A stretch of DNA of 64,000 nucleotides, from NCBI RefSeq assembly GCF_000002985.6, contig NC_003279.8:12586001-12650000 (forward strand), read 5' to 3'. Shown here piece after piece: positions 1 to 11,989 of this stretch. The notes under the pieces are model-generated. The model had not been told where the DNA came from, did not search any database, and saw only the letters and a program-made list of their open reading frames with translations. Each line of letters begins with the position of its first letter. Position 1 is the stretch's first letter. This DNA is from Caenorhabditis elegans (Eukaryota > Nematoda > Chromadorea > Rhabditida > Rhabditidae). The translations under genes were made by a program, and so were the position numbers.

Positions 1-1151
1 CGTTAATGTTTAGTTTTATGATAGCAAACGCTGAAGCTTACTCGACCCGTTCTTTGTTGGCGGCGCGGATCACAGTTTTTCAAGCTTTTGGGACCTTCCG
101 AAAGTCTTGCCGGTAAATTCAATGTTCTGGTTTTCTTAAGACATCAGCTAAGATTTTCTGAGAAATTGACTTTTGGGATTCAGCTTTTGATTCTGAGAGC
201 TCGTTTATTTGGTGTTGAACAGATTTATTTTTGCTAGCTTGTATGTCGCTGTGATGAGGTATGTATGTATATCAGAACTGCTTGAAACAAAGACAAGAAG
301 TAGAAGCACCTTAGATGGCTGTGCATCTGGAAATTCAAAAATCCTGGAGATCCATGTTATTTTTAGCCTCCAGATATTGTCAGGCTTCCAGCATAGCAAT
401 GACTCTTTGAAACTGAAGCATGAATATCAGATCTTTGTCAAGAACTCACTGGTGAATGGGAATCTTGCACCGAAACACTAAAAATAGCCTAAAATTCGGA
501 AGTTCGATTATAAAAAAAAAATATTAAAAATCGCAAAAGGTTGTAAACTGTTGGGTATCAACGTGTATTGACCCACGACGTGGCTAAGAAGATCGTACAA
601 CGTGAACTCTATGAACTAACCTAATTATTCCTTAGTTTAGTAATGTAATAAACTACTCGTCTTCTCTCCTCGTCTCGCCTTCGAATACATAACATAAACT
701 AAACTCCCTAGAAATGAGACGGCACATATGATTTGCAACCAACCAGTACTGGTGACTGATTGACTCAAAAGTGGGCTGAATCGATGGTTGGTCTTGCAGT
801 GCTCATATTGGAAAAAAAAATCAAATAGCAATATCTGCAGAAATTGAAAAATCGGTCTTTGATTTTTTGTAGATTTTCGATTTTTCTTCCTATTTCCCGC
901 TACCCCTGAGAAAACCCAACTTGCTCTGCGTCTACAGAATAAATTTCAAAAAAACCACTACAAGCAAAAAACTCCAAAATCAAATTCGAAAATTCCTCGA
1001 TTTAATTTAATTTTTAATTTTTTTTCACAGCCCATTCCCATCGCCAATTCCCGCCGGTCGTAAAAATCGGCAAAAATGTGCATAATTCGATTTGCCCCCG
1101 CACTCAATGCACGCTATAAAATCGACCAGCTCTGCCTTTCGGAACCATTTC

Positions 1152-4100
1152 ATGGCTCGGACACTCTTCGCTTTTCTTCTGCTGACGTTTGTGGCATGCT
1201 CGGCAGGATGTAACTGTTATAGTCAAAAAGCAGTTTTCTGCTACAATTTCTTCCGTAACACTTGTTTCTATTTTGAAAGAAGGATTCTACCCGGACCGAA
1301 TCATTGCAGAAGTGTCGAGGTATATTGATTTGACTATGAGTTCGAATAAAAAACTACAACCGCCAATAATTTTTCAGATATGCGAGATCGCATCGAATGT
1401 CAAGGCGGTATAACACTGAATTTGCTCCAAGCTGTTTGCCCCGTAAGGTCAAATCCAACTACCACTACAACTGGCAGAACTACACGAAGAACAACTACAA
1501 CAACTATGACCACTACTACTACTGTAAGACAGTGTCGTGTAACACGCATCGGATCAACCGAATTACCACCACGAGTAGAGAACGCGATTCAATTTCTTGA
1601 TGATCAATGTTATGAAAAATTGGGCGGCACAGTGGTTATGAAATGGTTTGGCAATCGCGTGCCCCCAGAAGACCATCGCCAATTAAGCAGTTTTTGTCAT
1701 GTGGTCAATTTGACTAAATATGATGATGACCCAAAATCGAGATATCACAAGGACGACATCGAGTGTGCTTGTGGGACCTCGTCTAATTTATTTTTCTTAA
1801 AGGTTTGTTAAGTATTCCTTTTTTACTGCTCAAAGGAATTAACTTCAGTAGGGAAGTCTAGGCACTAGGGCTGACATGTCAGATGTCCGGTTGTTGAAAC
1901 TCGGAAAATTTTCCGAGTTTGGCCACTCACTTTATTTAGTTATATAGAGTGGCTAAACTCGGAAATTGTCGGCCGCCGTGAAAACCTACACTCGGAAAAT
2001 TTTCGAATTTCAAAAAACCGGACGCCAGCCCTACTAGGAACTTATTGTAGTACAGAATTATCGGACATCATAACAACACACATGTCTAGGTTTCTCGAAG
2101 TTTTCAGTCAAAAGTTTTGGTAAATTGCTAAATATTTCAAAATGTTGACAATGTTCTCATAGTGCGGCTCCATAAAACCCTCACTAGTTTTTTTTTTCAG
2201 AAATTCAACGAAGCCGTCGAAAAATACCCATGTGATGACGACGAAACGATTACCAAAGCCCCAACGACTGAACCATCAGATGATCTTTGGTGCTGGCAGC
2301 TCCGCTCAAGATCATTCGCATCATCCCCACCCCCACCACGTATGAAGAACGCGATTCAACTTCTTGATGACAAATGTTATGCAAAACTGGGCGGCACAAC
2401 GGTTATGAAATGGTTTGGCAATGTAGTGACTCCAGAAGGCAAAGTTTGTTTTGTGATCAATCTAACTGATTCAAAGATGAAACTGTACAAGAAAGAGATC
2501 GTTTGTGCCTGTGGGAGACAATCCTATGTATTTTTTTTAGAGGTTCGTTCAGCGTTGAATTTTTCTTGCTTGAAGAAACTAGCTTCAATAAAAACTTAGT
2601 CTAAGAGAACTTATTGTATGAAAAAATACCGAAATCATCAATCATAAATAACATCAAAAAATTTCTAGAATTTTCAAAAACTCCATATCGAAGGTTTGGT
2701 ATATCCAAATATTTCAAAAAAATTTGGAAATTTTTTCATAGTGTAGTTTAAAAATTATAAGACCATTTGAGGGACTAATACTCATGAGGGAAAAATACTC
2801 ATGTAACGACAAGACGACTACCAAATCCACAAGGACTACACCATCAACTACTACTGCAAAACAGTGCTATGTAAGGCGCACAGGTTCATCCGTATCACCA
2901 CCACGAGAGACGGACGCGATTCCAATGCTTGATGACCAATGTTATGAAAAAATGGGCGGCACAAGTGTTATGGACAGGTTTGGCAATCGCGAGCCTCCAA
3001 AATCAGTTTACGAATATTCGGAATTTTGTCTTCTGGTCGATGTAACTCTAAATGGTCCAGCAATGGAAACTTACCAAAGCGACATCGAGTGTGTTTGTGG
3101 GATCTCGTCCCTTGAATTTTTCTTAGAGGTTTGTTTTTTTGTTTAAAGGAAGAAGCTTGAGTAGGTTCTTAGTCTAAAAGCACTTGTTGCATAATACATA
3201 GTTCAGAATCACCAAAGTCGTATGCCTAGAATTTTAAAAATTTTCATATCAAAGTTTTGGTAATTTCGAGCGTAAAATGTTTTCATAGTATGGAAAATGA
3301 AACCCTCACCGGCATTATTTTTTTCAGAAATTCGAAGAAGCCATCAAAAAATACCCATGCGATAACGACGGGGCTACCGAAGCGGCAACCACCAAACCAA
3401 CAACAACCACTGTAACAACAACAACTGTACCTCCAAAGACAGATCCACCACGGACTGAACCTCCGAAGACAGAACCACCAACGACTGAACCACCAAAGAT
3501 TGAACCACCACGGACTGAACCACCAAAGACCGAACCACCACCGACTGAACCTCCAAAGACCGAACCACCAAAGACGACACCACCAAAGACAGAACCACCA
3601 ACGACTGAACCACCAAATATACCTTATTGTTGGCAGCAACAATCAAGATTATTTGCACCATCCCCACCCCCACCACGAGTGAATAACACGATGCCATTGA
3701 TTGAAGACAAATGCTACGCAAAACTGGGCGACACTCTGGTTATGGCCTGGTTCGGTAATCGGGCGCCCCCGAAAAACTTCACTGAAGTATTGGACTTTTG
3801 TACTGTGGCCGCACTAACTTATAATAATGAGTCAGCTGTATTCAGTGTGTTCAAGAAAGACATCCAGTGTAATTGTGACAAATTGTCTTTTTCACGTTTT
3901 CTAAAGGTTTGTGGTCACTGGAGATTTAAGCTTGGTGCACGTATTGTAGTCTTTTGCGGCCCGCCAACTTTTGAAGCCCTTGCCTGCATCTTTTTTGTGG
4001 CACATTTTAGCCCCAAATCAAGTCGATCCGATTTAATTTTGGTGCTACAGTTTCCGAAAAAAAGGGATGCCGGAAAGAGCTCCCAAAAATTAAGGGGGCT

Positions 4101-5091
4101 ACTTCACCTTTGAAAAACATTTAAGAAACTGTCTGAAGCCATGGAAAAATACCAATGTAATAACGTCTGGACAAGAACTGAAGCACCAGAGACTGTAACT
4201 ACAAGGACTGAGCCACCAAGGACTGAACCTCCAAGGACTATACCTCCGAGGACTGAAGCTCCAAGGACTGAACCACCACGAACTGAACCACCAAAGACCG
4301 AAGCTCCAAGAACTGTGCGGCCAAAGACCGAAGCTCCAATGACTGTACCACCACGGACTGAACCGCCAATGACTGAAGCTCCAAGAACTGAAGTGCCAAT
4401 GACTGAACCACCAAAGACTGAACCACCAAGGACGGCGCCACCGAGAACTGAAGTATCAATGACTTTACCACCAGAGACTGTACCTCCAAATACTGAAGCT
4501 CCAAGGACTGAAGTACCAATGACTGTACCACCACGGACTGAACCACCAAAGACCGAAGCTCCAAGGACTGTGCCGCCAAAGACCGAAGCTCCAATGACTG
4601 AAGTACCAATGACTGGACCTTCCAGGACTGAAGTACCAATGACTGAACCACCAAAGACTGAACAACCAAGGACGGCGCCACCAAGAACTGAAGTATCAAT
4701 GACTTTACCACCAGAGACTGTACCTCCAAAGACTGAAGCTCCAAGGACTGAAGTACCAATGACTGGACCTTCCAGGACTGAAGTACCAATGACTGTAACT
4801 CCAGAGACTGGACTTTCAAGCACTGTAACTTCAAAGACTGAACCACCAAAGACTACGACTGAAAAGAGAATAACTCCAAGGACAGAAGTGCCAAAGACGG
4901 TTCCTCCGCGGACTGGGCCACCAATGACTGTACCTCCTGGGACTGAAGCACCGACGACTGAAGCACCAATGACTATAACTCCAAGGACTGAACAACTAAG
5001 GACTGAACAACTAAGGACTGATCAATCAAAGACTGTAACTCCAAAGACTAAAATTACAGTCTGGCCTACAGACTACAGAGGTCCAATTTGA
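1152..5091 (+). CDS. Secreted mucin-like protein with four Cys-rich modules and a Pro/Thr-rich tail
   Basis: Six exons join in frame to 942 aa: 1152-1311, 1378-1802, 2201-2542, 2772-3128, 3328-3906 and 4126-5091. The start ATG opens a signal peptide (MARTLFAFLLLTFVACSAG). A short Cys-rich N-terminal segment follows, then four modules at roughly residues 123-206, 245-320, 365-440 and 555-632. Their shared core is LDDxCYxKLGGTxVMxWFGN, then FC, then IxCxCG and FFL, and each continues across an intron into KFxEAxxKYPC. Thr/Pro linkers separate them. The last exon is about 300 residues of degenerate PPRTEAP/PPKTEPP repeats, likely O-glycosylated. Introns 1 (GTGTCG donor), 3 (ATTTGAG acceptor) and 5 (ATTTAAG acceptor) have weak sites, so those joins are less certain. 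AATAAA lies at 5116. Function not recognised; the module vaguely resembles nematode T20D4.11-like (DUF19) domains. Confidence 0.75.
1867..2032. mobile_element. Small foldback MITE in intron 2 of the mucin-like gene
   Basis: The ends are inverted: AGGGCTG at the left and CAGCCCT at the right. Inside, ACTCGGAAAATTTTC-type blocks recur in opposite orientation. The 166-bp element lies wholly within the intron 1803-2200, so it should be spliced out. Family not recognised. Confidence 0.6.
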
Positions 5092-5185
5092 CGTCTTTCT
5101 AATTTTCAACAATTTAATAAATATGTATATTCATTTTCAATAAAGCCCATTTAATGAGAACGCAAAAGTACAAGAAATACAGAAG

Positions 5186-6847
5186 TCAGTGCAATGAGAT
5201 CGCATCCACGTTGAGAACGTCACTTAGTTGGTCGAAATCGCTGAGATCCTTGTCCTCGGGAGCTTTTAAGATATAATCTTCTTCCTTGCTCTTTTGTACA
5301 ACGGGCTCTGCAAAAAATGAACATCTTACTAGACTCCTCAAAGTGCTCGGGAGCTCATATCTCAGATTATTTTAAAGATGATTTAAAAAATTTTTTATTG
5401 CCAAACAAGATAGAAATACAAATTAGAAGTCTTTACCCGTTGGAAATCAAGATATGTTAGAGCAATTTGGTAATTGTATATTAATCACAGAACTAAAGAG
5501 AAACAAAGAACACATATTTTGTAGCTCAACAAGCCACCAAAGCTGATACTGCCATTAACCAAATTTTTAACGACCGTAATTCTGTTCAACATACCTTCTG
5601 GAGCAATCCACATGTACTCAAAGTGATCCTTGGCGCACTCAGCACATCCTTTAGTCCATTGCATGCAGTACACAGGATGATAGTTCAGATGCACAATCTG
5701 ACCATCGGCTTTTCCTACCCAAACTAAAACTCGACAGCCTTCCGTCTCACAATATCTCCCGTATCTCGCGAATTTCTTGAACGCCTTCGTGTCGAAACGA
5801 CTTTTACTGTTCAAGGGGAACGGTTCGGCTTTCTGGAACTCAAATCGCAGTAGAGTTTGCTCGGTTTGAAGTTTGGCGACCCACTTGCCGGCGGGAGTCG
5901 CGTAGTAGCAGACGCCGGCGAGGAACTGATTCCCCGCTTCATCGTTGAAGTAGGCGGCTTGGACTTGTTCGGTGATCTTTTTATATGTGAAGTACCCCTT
6001 GATGTTCTTGTACCAGTCCAGAGGCTGGAAGTCATGACAGTTTTGGCCGATCTTGAAGTTTGGCAAAGCCATTGACACGGCGATGTAGTTGGCGGGGATA
6101 TCGGTGTCTTGGAATTGTTCTAGAAGAACATTTTTGATCATTTCGGTGCATTTCTTATCGGCAATTGGTTCCTGGGAGAGGGTGAACGCAATTCGATCCT
6201 TAGAACCTTCAAGCTTCTGGAAGTCCGCCGTCTTCTTGAGGATCTTCGGGATGGTTGGGTAGCGAGCTTCCGGGTAGCCCATCATGATTTTAGAGCGAGT
6301 GACCACGCACTCGCGGGTTTTGTTGTAGGCTGCCGTCAGTTTTGACATTTCCTGGAAGTAAAGTTGTTTGAGAAAATAACTACGAAGGATCAAAAAAATA
6401 AAAACCAAGAAATAAAACTATGTACAGTCTGAAACTGAATAAAATTATGAAAGCTTGGAGAAAAGATTTCAAAAGTTTCAAATGTTTTTTGGGAGTTGGT
6501 ATAACTACAAACTACAATAACTACAAACTACAATAACCACAAACTACAAACTACGGCCTGCAAAAATACCAACTGAAAAATTGTACAGAACTTTCTAGCA
6601 ATAAACGTTGTTAACAAGAATCAAGAAATAAAGTTTGTGTTACAAAACTGCTGAACTGAAACATCTTTGTACTTTGCACACTTATCCAAAAATTCCAAGG
6701 TTTCACAATGAGATAAGAAGTGATAGTGCAAAACATAAAGTTACTGCAAAAACTACAAACTACAAATACTACAGAATCCATAAAAAAGTTTAGGTATACC
6801 TTTGCAGGAGAAAATAATAAAATCAATTTTTTTGGAAGTTGTTCCAT
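5186..6847 (-). CDS. Unrecognised Cys-containing protein, convergent with the mucin-like gene
   Basis: Three minus-strand exons, 6800-6847, 5595-6351 and 5186-5307, join with matching phases to 308 aa. The first exon (MEQLPKKLILLFSPAK) ends in AAG|GTATAC. The second starts after TACTTCCAG and carries nearly all conserved-looking sequence, including CHDFQPLDWYKNIKGYF, a CETEGC pair and CMQWTKGCAEC. Translation could instead start at the ATG at 6348 (MSKLTAAYNK). The acidic C terminus comes from a separate exon. The stop lies 94 bp from the stop of the converging gene. No clear signal peptide or membrane segment is visible. I do not recognise the family. Confidence 0.75.
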
Positions 6848-9800
6848 TTCTGCATGAAAGCCAGGCAGACAAATTATAAAAATTATGCAAGAAACTACAA
6901 ACTACAGTAATTTCAAAAATGTAATCTCTGTAAAAACTAGATAATCACAAAATCACGACAGCAGCAACAAAAAAAGAGGAATCGATGAACCAAATGAGAC
7001 ACCCGGAGGGGTCGGTTGGTAGGGTGGCAGATGTGTCCGGGGTGACCTACCTCTCCACGGAGACAGCGAGAGAGAGAGCACGTATCGAGAGATCAAGATA
7101 GAGGGAGTGGGGGGAGGCCAGAGGACCATCATTGTCCTGTCTCACCAACCCATGATTAAACAGAGATTTGCCGCATGTCTCTGTCTCTCTGTCTCTCGCT
7201 CTATCTCCTCGAGGAATAGGAAATTTTTTACAGTTTGGTGTAGATTACACGGGCCGAGTTTTCCAGATTTTCGGTGAAATTTGAGCTTTACAGGAGAGTC
7301 CAAATTTCAGCCCAAACGTTTAAGGTGCTGAAAATTTCAGTCAAGAATGAGAAAGTCCCTCCTGGAGGCTATTAGCGGATGAGCACATAAAATCTCCTCG
7401 ATGAGATCGGCTTTTAGATTCTCAAGAGAGTCCAAATCCAGAACACCTGCTCTTTGCAATTAATCAGGCACCACATAGATAATGAATGCGCGAGAGGTGT
7501 TGGTTATAGGGCATTTTAATTACAGCAAACTGAGCCAAAGGTGGATGAACATCTGATAGATGGAGGGAGCATCGTAACAAATTTCGGAGTTAGAACCGGA
7601 CAAAGTTTGAGGTACAGCAAAACTGGTTCTAGATTGTCCAGAACTTCCACAGATCAAACTTCAAAAACCTTGGTACTGTGATCTCTGCCGCCACAAAGAT
7701 GCCACAATTCTTCCACTGTGACATAATCTGAGGTCGTCTACGGTGACTCAGCTTCTGACTTGCTTTGCTCAATTTTTTCTAGCCAAATATTTTTATTTTA
7801 TAGATAATTAATTATCTTGAACCCAGATTTTGGTGGTTTAGTCATACTCAAACATCAATCAGATTCCAGACAAAAGAAACCAACAATTTGTATTAAAACA
7901 TCTCTATAAAATGCCATAGATTTTGGCGGGGTGAACTATAAAAGTGCATCGAGCGGAGGAGGTGATCGAGCACTAATCCGTTGTGTTTTGAACTTGAGTC
8001 AAAGAAAATACGAATGAATGTTTATTGGGAAGTGTCTTGTTGCAGAAAAAACATTTCAACGGTTTTAATCCACCAGTATCTTGCGGTGCTGTCCTCTAAA
8101 TTCAATCCCATGTATCTCAAACTGGGGGACACCTAGAAAAAAGTTGTCATCTAATAAAATGTGTAAAATTTTAAGATAAACAATTTATTAATTGACAATT
8201 TTTTGCTATCTCTCTAGTTTTTGAGTTATCAGACTTTCGCCCAATCTCACCCTAATCACAATACATGGTACAAAAGTGAAAATTCTGTAAGTGGAAAATA
8301 AATTCACATCTGAAATTGAATATATGAGGCTTAAGTTATCAGTTAGCTCGGAATCTTCTCAATTTTTTCAGTTTATACCAAACTACCTTGAAAAATAAAA
8401 GAAATTATTTTCGAGCACTCTCCTGCCCTAGCCATTGGCGCTGAAATCCTTTTAGCCCTCAAAAAGTACACGGGGCGGAGATTCGTCTCTTCACCGCACA
8501 TAATTCCACTTCAGACAGAAAGCTCATTCTCTGTCTCATTCTAGATACTCCAGCTATACATATTCCGAGAAACGTTACCTGCTGAGGTAGATTGATCAGC
8601 GAGCTTGATACCCCGTTCAAAATCGTGATCAGTATACTTCGTCAGGCAGCTTGTTTTCTTTTTGTGTTCGGAAGTTTGGACAAGGAGGTAAGGAAGAGTG
8701 TGAGGGGTTTTTCAGTTTTTCAGATACTTTGAGCGGGTAGTTTTGACCCATTCGTGATGTCAATTTTATAGGCTGTTTGAGCTTGAATTCTACTTGAAAA
8801 AGAATGTCACAAAATCCAAGATGCCTGAAAAAACCAAATGGAAACACGTAAGGCACACCGATGGCAATAAATTTATCTGGATATTCATTTTCAAATCGCG
8901 AAAGTTTAAAACTTTTTTGGGGAGTCTAAAAGATCCATACACCAAAGCACAACCTTACCAAGATCCCACTTTCAGCCGCTAAAAGAAAAATATTTTTAAT
9001 CTACATAATTGCAGTGCGGAGGTGCATTTTCAAAATCTTGACTTTAACACATATCTTTTTTGTGCTCTCTGGACTCATTTGTGCCTGATAGAGACGCCGA
9101 TGAGCAATCAGTGGCGGGTGATAAGACAAAAAGTCAGAAGACAGACGACTTCTGTCTCTTGCTACTCGAGCAGTTAAAAATCTGCAACGGTACTTTTCCA
9201 GATCAAACTGGAAAATCAGCCTTGAATTGTGTTCTAGAGAAGCCTTGCAAAGAGTAAATTGATCGAATTTGATAGGGAACATCCGTGAAGATCACTAAAA
9301 CTTCTGAGTTTCTGGAATTAATTACAGCGCACCTACTAACCAGCAAGTTCTCCAAACCGAGAATTACGTCAGCCTTTATGAAATTTGAGATGAATCTGTG
9401 AATCTTGTTCCAAACCGAACCAATTTTTTGAAAATATATAAGTCCTTTCAGTTTTCCAGAAGTAAACTTCAGAAAATGTTTTTTTCAAAAATTGATCCCT
9501 AAAGCTCATTTGATTTCTGACTCCTCATCTCTTCTCCTCATTTCGTAAAGTTATCACTAGTCACATAATTGTAGTACATATACTCTGCGTCTCTTCAGAG
9601 CAGTGGAGCCTGGGAGCCAAGGAGCGAAGGAGCACAGCTCTTTTCTCTTATCTTTACTTGCAGCTACTAAACTATTCTGCAAAAAAAAACTGAGCGTGTC
9701 TCTTGAGGTAATCATCGTTGTCACTTCGCAAAGTTGGAATTGAAAACGTTGTCTATCTCGAAAGGCTTATCAGTTTCTCACTCACAAGGAAAGTATCAGC

Positions 9801-9870
9801 TTGCAATTAGCCATTTAAAGTAGGACCTTTACATTTGGTCACCACAAAAAATCAGCAGAGAACTTTGATT
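6848..9870. other. Gene-poor intergenic region
   Basis: No ORF here has convincing splice context or composition. The first 400 bases contain GA-rich runs (AGAGAGAGAG near 7068) and probably include the upstream region of the minus-strand gene. A dispersed repeat copy lies at 8103-8285. Short ORFs near 8794-8982 and 9060-9257 have nothing to support them. Confidence 0.5.
8103..8285. repeat. Dispersed repeat, second copy at 16730-16931
   Basis: The two copies share CCATGTATCTCAAA, AAAGTTGTCAAC/TCTAAT, AATGTGTAAAATTT and CTATCTC..TAGTTTTTGAGTT in the same order. They end in a shared AAAAGTGAAAA block. The 8.1-kb copy lacks about 25 internal bases (around the GTCGCAAAAAAC stretch) that the 16.7-kb copy has. 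Confidence 0.7.
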
Positions 9871-10327
9871 TAGGGCTCGCAGCTGACTATGAGTGAGGCG
9901 CCAAATGCCGGCCTCACGCTGACGCCGCGCGCCGCTGTGTGTGAAATGAAGTGCGAGAGGTAGTTATTTGAAGCGGTCGACACGTTCGAGGTTCCGCAGC
10001 ATACAACTAGCGTGAAATGAGTAGCTGGTGTGTGCGCAACATAGTGTGAAGAAGTGGTTGTTTGGAAGCGGCCGACACGTTCGGGGCTCCACGCCTCACT
10101 ATACATGCGGCTTTAGTGACGCCGTGAGGCCGGCGCGGCGACCACTGAGACCGGCGCAGGCGCCTTTAAGGCGACCTCATGGGAGCCCTAGTGTGCGCAA
10201 TGAAGTGCGAAAGGTAGTTATTTGGAAGCGGCCGACAAGTTCTGGGTTCCGCGCCGCACTACATGCGGCATTAGTGACGCCGTGAAGCCGGCGGAGGCGC
10301 CGTTGCGGCGACCTAATGGGAGCCCTA
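9871..10327. mobile_element. GC-rich TIR element with a duplicated right end
   Basis: It is strikingly GC-rich in AT-rich DNA. The left end TAGGGCTC is matched by GAGCCCTA at 10320-10327. The subterminal sequences (GGCGCC, GCCGGC, TCACG, GACGCCG) also correspond as imperfect inverted repeats over about 60 bases. The flanks CTTTGATT and CTTTGAAC suggest a decayed 8-bp target duplication. An internal copy of the right terminus (GGGAGCCCTAG) near 10181 and a repeated GAAGTGCGA..GGTAGTTATTTG block show that the right half was duplicated. No transposase is visible; hAT-like or other 8-bp-TSD superfamily is possible. Confidence 0.65.
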
Positions 10328-10528
10328 CTTTGAACTAGAAAAAGTCAATCAGAAAAGGTTTCAGTTTTTCGTTCTAAATAAATTATGGCTATATCCAAAT
10401 ATGTGCCTTTCTTATACAATTTCCAAGCCTAAAATAATAATATCACTTTAAATAAAATGAACAAACACATAAAATGATAATTTATTTTCAAAATGTGGAG
10501 TACAAATATACACGTCCCAATTTAACAA

Positions 10529-11437
10529 CTATGAAAACTGGAAACAATGATCCTGGATTCTGAAGCTAGCCCCTCTGTAACCACGGGTTTGCCTTATATG
10601 AAATCGGGAAACGGGACCGTTCAATCTGAAAGCACATGAGACTATTTCAAAGCAAAAAAAATAAGCCAACTTCTCAGTGTAATCTGTGTCTTCAATAATT
10701 ATTGACTTCACGAGGTTGATGTCCATTTCTCTGACATAAAACTGGTGTAGAACGCTACCTGTCTTCCATTGTTTGATAAAACGATTCAATTGTTCACTGG
10801 ATACGTTTATGCGATTTAAACTAATATTGTCAGCACTAAGCTTGTAAAACTGGTCCAAATTGTTTCTGCTCAAATTGTGAGGAATTGTGACATTAACAAG
10901 CAATTGGCGTGGTCTTAGTGCTAGAAGGTGTTGGAAAATTTGATCAGATATGCTATACCCTGTGAATGACGCTTTACCAACAAAAGCCGGTGCGTTATAA
11001 GCATCTGTATAACTGATAAAACATCTTCTTCGTATATGTTATCGATTTTCAATATCAACCAACAGGGCCCAAAGCTTTCGATTAAATAATTGATTTTCTC
11101 TTCAATTTTTTTTCGATATTTTCTATATTTCCGATATAGAATGTGTTTTGACGACTCAAACGGACTTCAATATGATCCCGATTTGCAATTAATGAGATGC
11201 AGAAATATCGCTTTTTTGCATCTTCCTTTCGAAATTCAAAATTTCTGATGGACTTTGAAACGACACGCTTTGCATTTTTCGAAGTGTCAAGAAGGTAAAA
11301 TCTGAAAATATGACATATTTATTGAAATTTGACCATAAAGAAAAACCTTACATTTCTACGGTGTTCATGTGATTAAGTACTTCAGAGAGCGCACTAAATG
11401 GGAGTTTGCATATAGGGAATGGTGTAACAGACGACAT
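10529..11437 (-). pseudogene. F-box / FBA_2 domain protein pseudogene
   Basis: Exon 1 (11352-11437) encodes MSSVTPFPICKLPFSALS, the start of an F-box; exon 2 begins at 11301 after TATTTTCAG and continues it (FYLLDTSKNAKRVVSKS). A C-terminal FBA_2 domain is clear in the segment containing SSEQLNRFIKQWKTG. Between them the frame shifts twice. One shift is in an A8 run around 11105-11112. The second falls near 10998-11003, between VIQMLI and YNAPAFVGKASFTGY. Each segment aligns well to the expected order of this family, so these look like disabling indels rather than introns. In Caenorhabditis such proteins (fbxa/fbxb-type) are proposed substrate adaptors for SCF ubiquitin ligases. The stop is at 10529-10531 with AATAAA-like sequence downstream. 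Confidence 0.8.
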
Positions 11438-11695
11438 TTACAGACAAACGGTGCAGTAGATACAAATGAACGAAAAATGAGTGGTTGGTTGAGTAGGTGA
11501 TGTGCAATATCGATTACTGTGCTCAATAAGCGTCATAGGGTCATACATATCGACACACCACCTGCTGTCATCTTTTCAGAGCGGAGTGGACGTTAGAAAA
11601 TACCCACATCCCAACAGAAAGAACAGGATCAACATGCCACCCACTTTAGTCCACCAGTTGTCTCAAAATAACCCTCTCAACTTGCCTGCGCCGCC
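11438..11695. other. Short interval between the F-box pseudogene and the split tRNA
   Basis: It contains the upstream region of the F-box pseudogene. A plus-strand ORF runs through it into the adjacent transposon. Because it crosses the tRNA and element boundary, I do not regard it as a gene. Confidence 0.5.
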
Positions 11696-11704
11696 GGGGG
11701 TATA
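11696..11704 (+). tRNA. 5' fragment of a tRNA-Ala(AGC) gene, split by a transposon
   Basis: GGGGGTA matches the 5' acceptor strand of a eukaryotic tRNA-Ala. It is followed by TA (11703-11704), which is repeated at 15781-15782 at the start of the TAGCTCAGTGG continuation. The remaining tRNA lies at 15781-15845, across the 4,076-bp insertion. Non-functional as it stands. Confidence 0.75.
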
Positions 11705-11989
11705 CACAGGTAAACCGCGTCATGCGAATATTCATCGGGTGACGGGCCGCTATTTCGCGAAAACGGTACATGGCTTTGGCGAAGGCCCGAGCCGCTATTC
11801 GATGAAAAACTGGCGGAAAACGGACCGGTAAATGATGAAGACGCGCAAATGCCCAGCTAGTTGTTCACCCGTTTTTCGCCATATATTTGAAATTTGCGGT
11901 TCATTAATGACAATTAATAGTTCATACAAATTTTTATTATTTAAAAAAATAAAATACAATTTGAAAAAATAAATTAAAAAAATAAATTA

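Noticed and set aside
3283-3721. Long minus-strand ORFs opposite the Pro/Thr repeats
   Set aside because: They are antisense shadows of a repeated PPKTEPP coding region, with no splice or start signals of their own.
4104-4849. Minus-strand 239- and 203-codon ORFs
   Set aside because: Antisense reading of the Pro/Thr-rich tail; the repeat makes all frames look open.
11502-11831. 109-codon ORF crossing the tRNA fragment and transposon end
   Set aside because: It runs over the insertion boundary and the tRNA 5' piece, so it cannot be an old gene.
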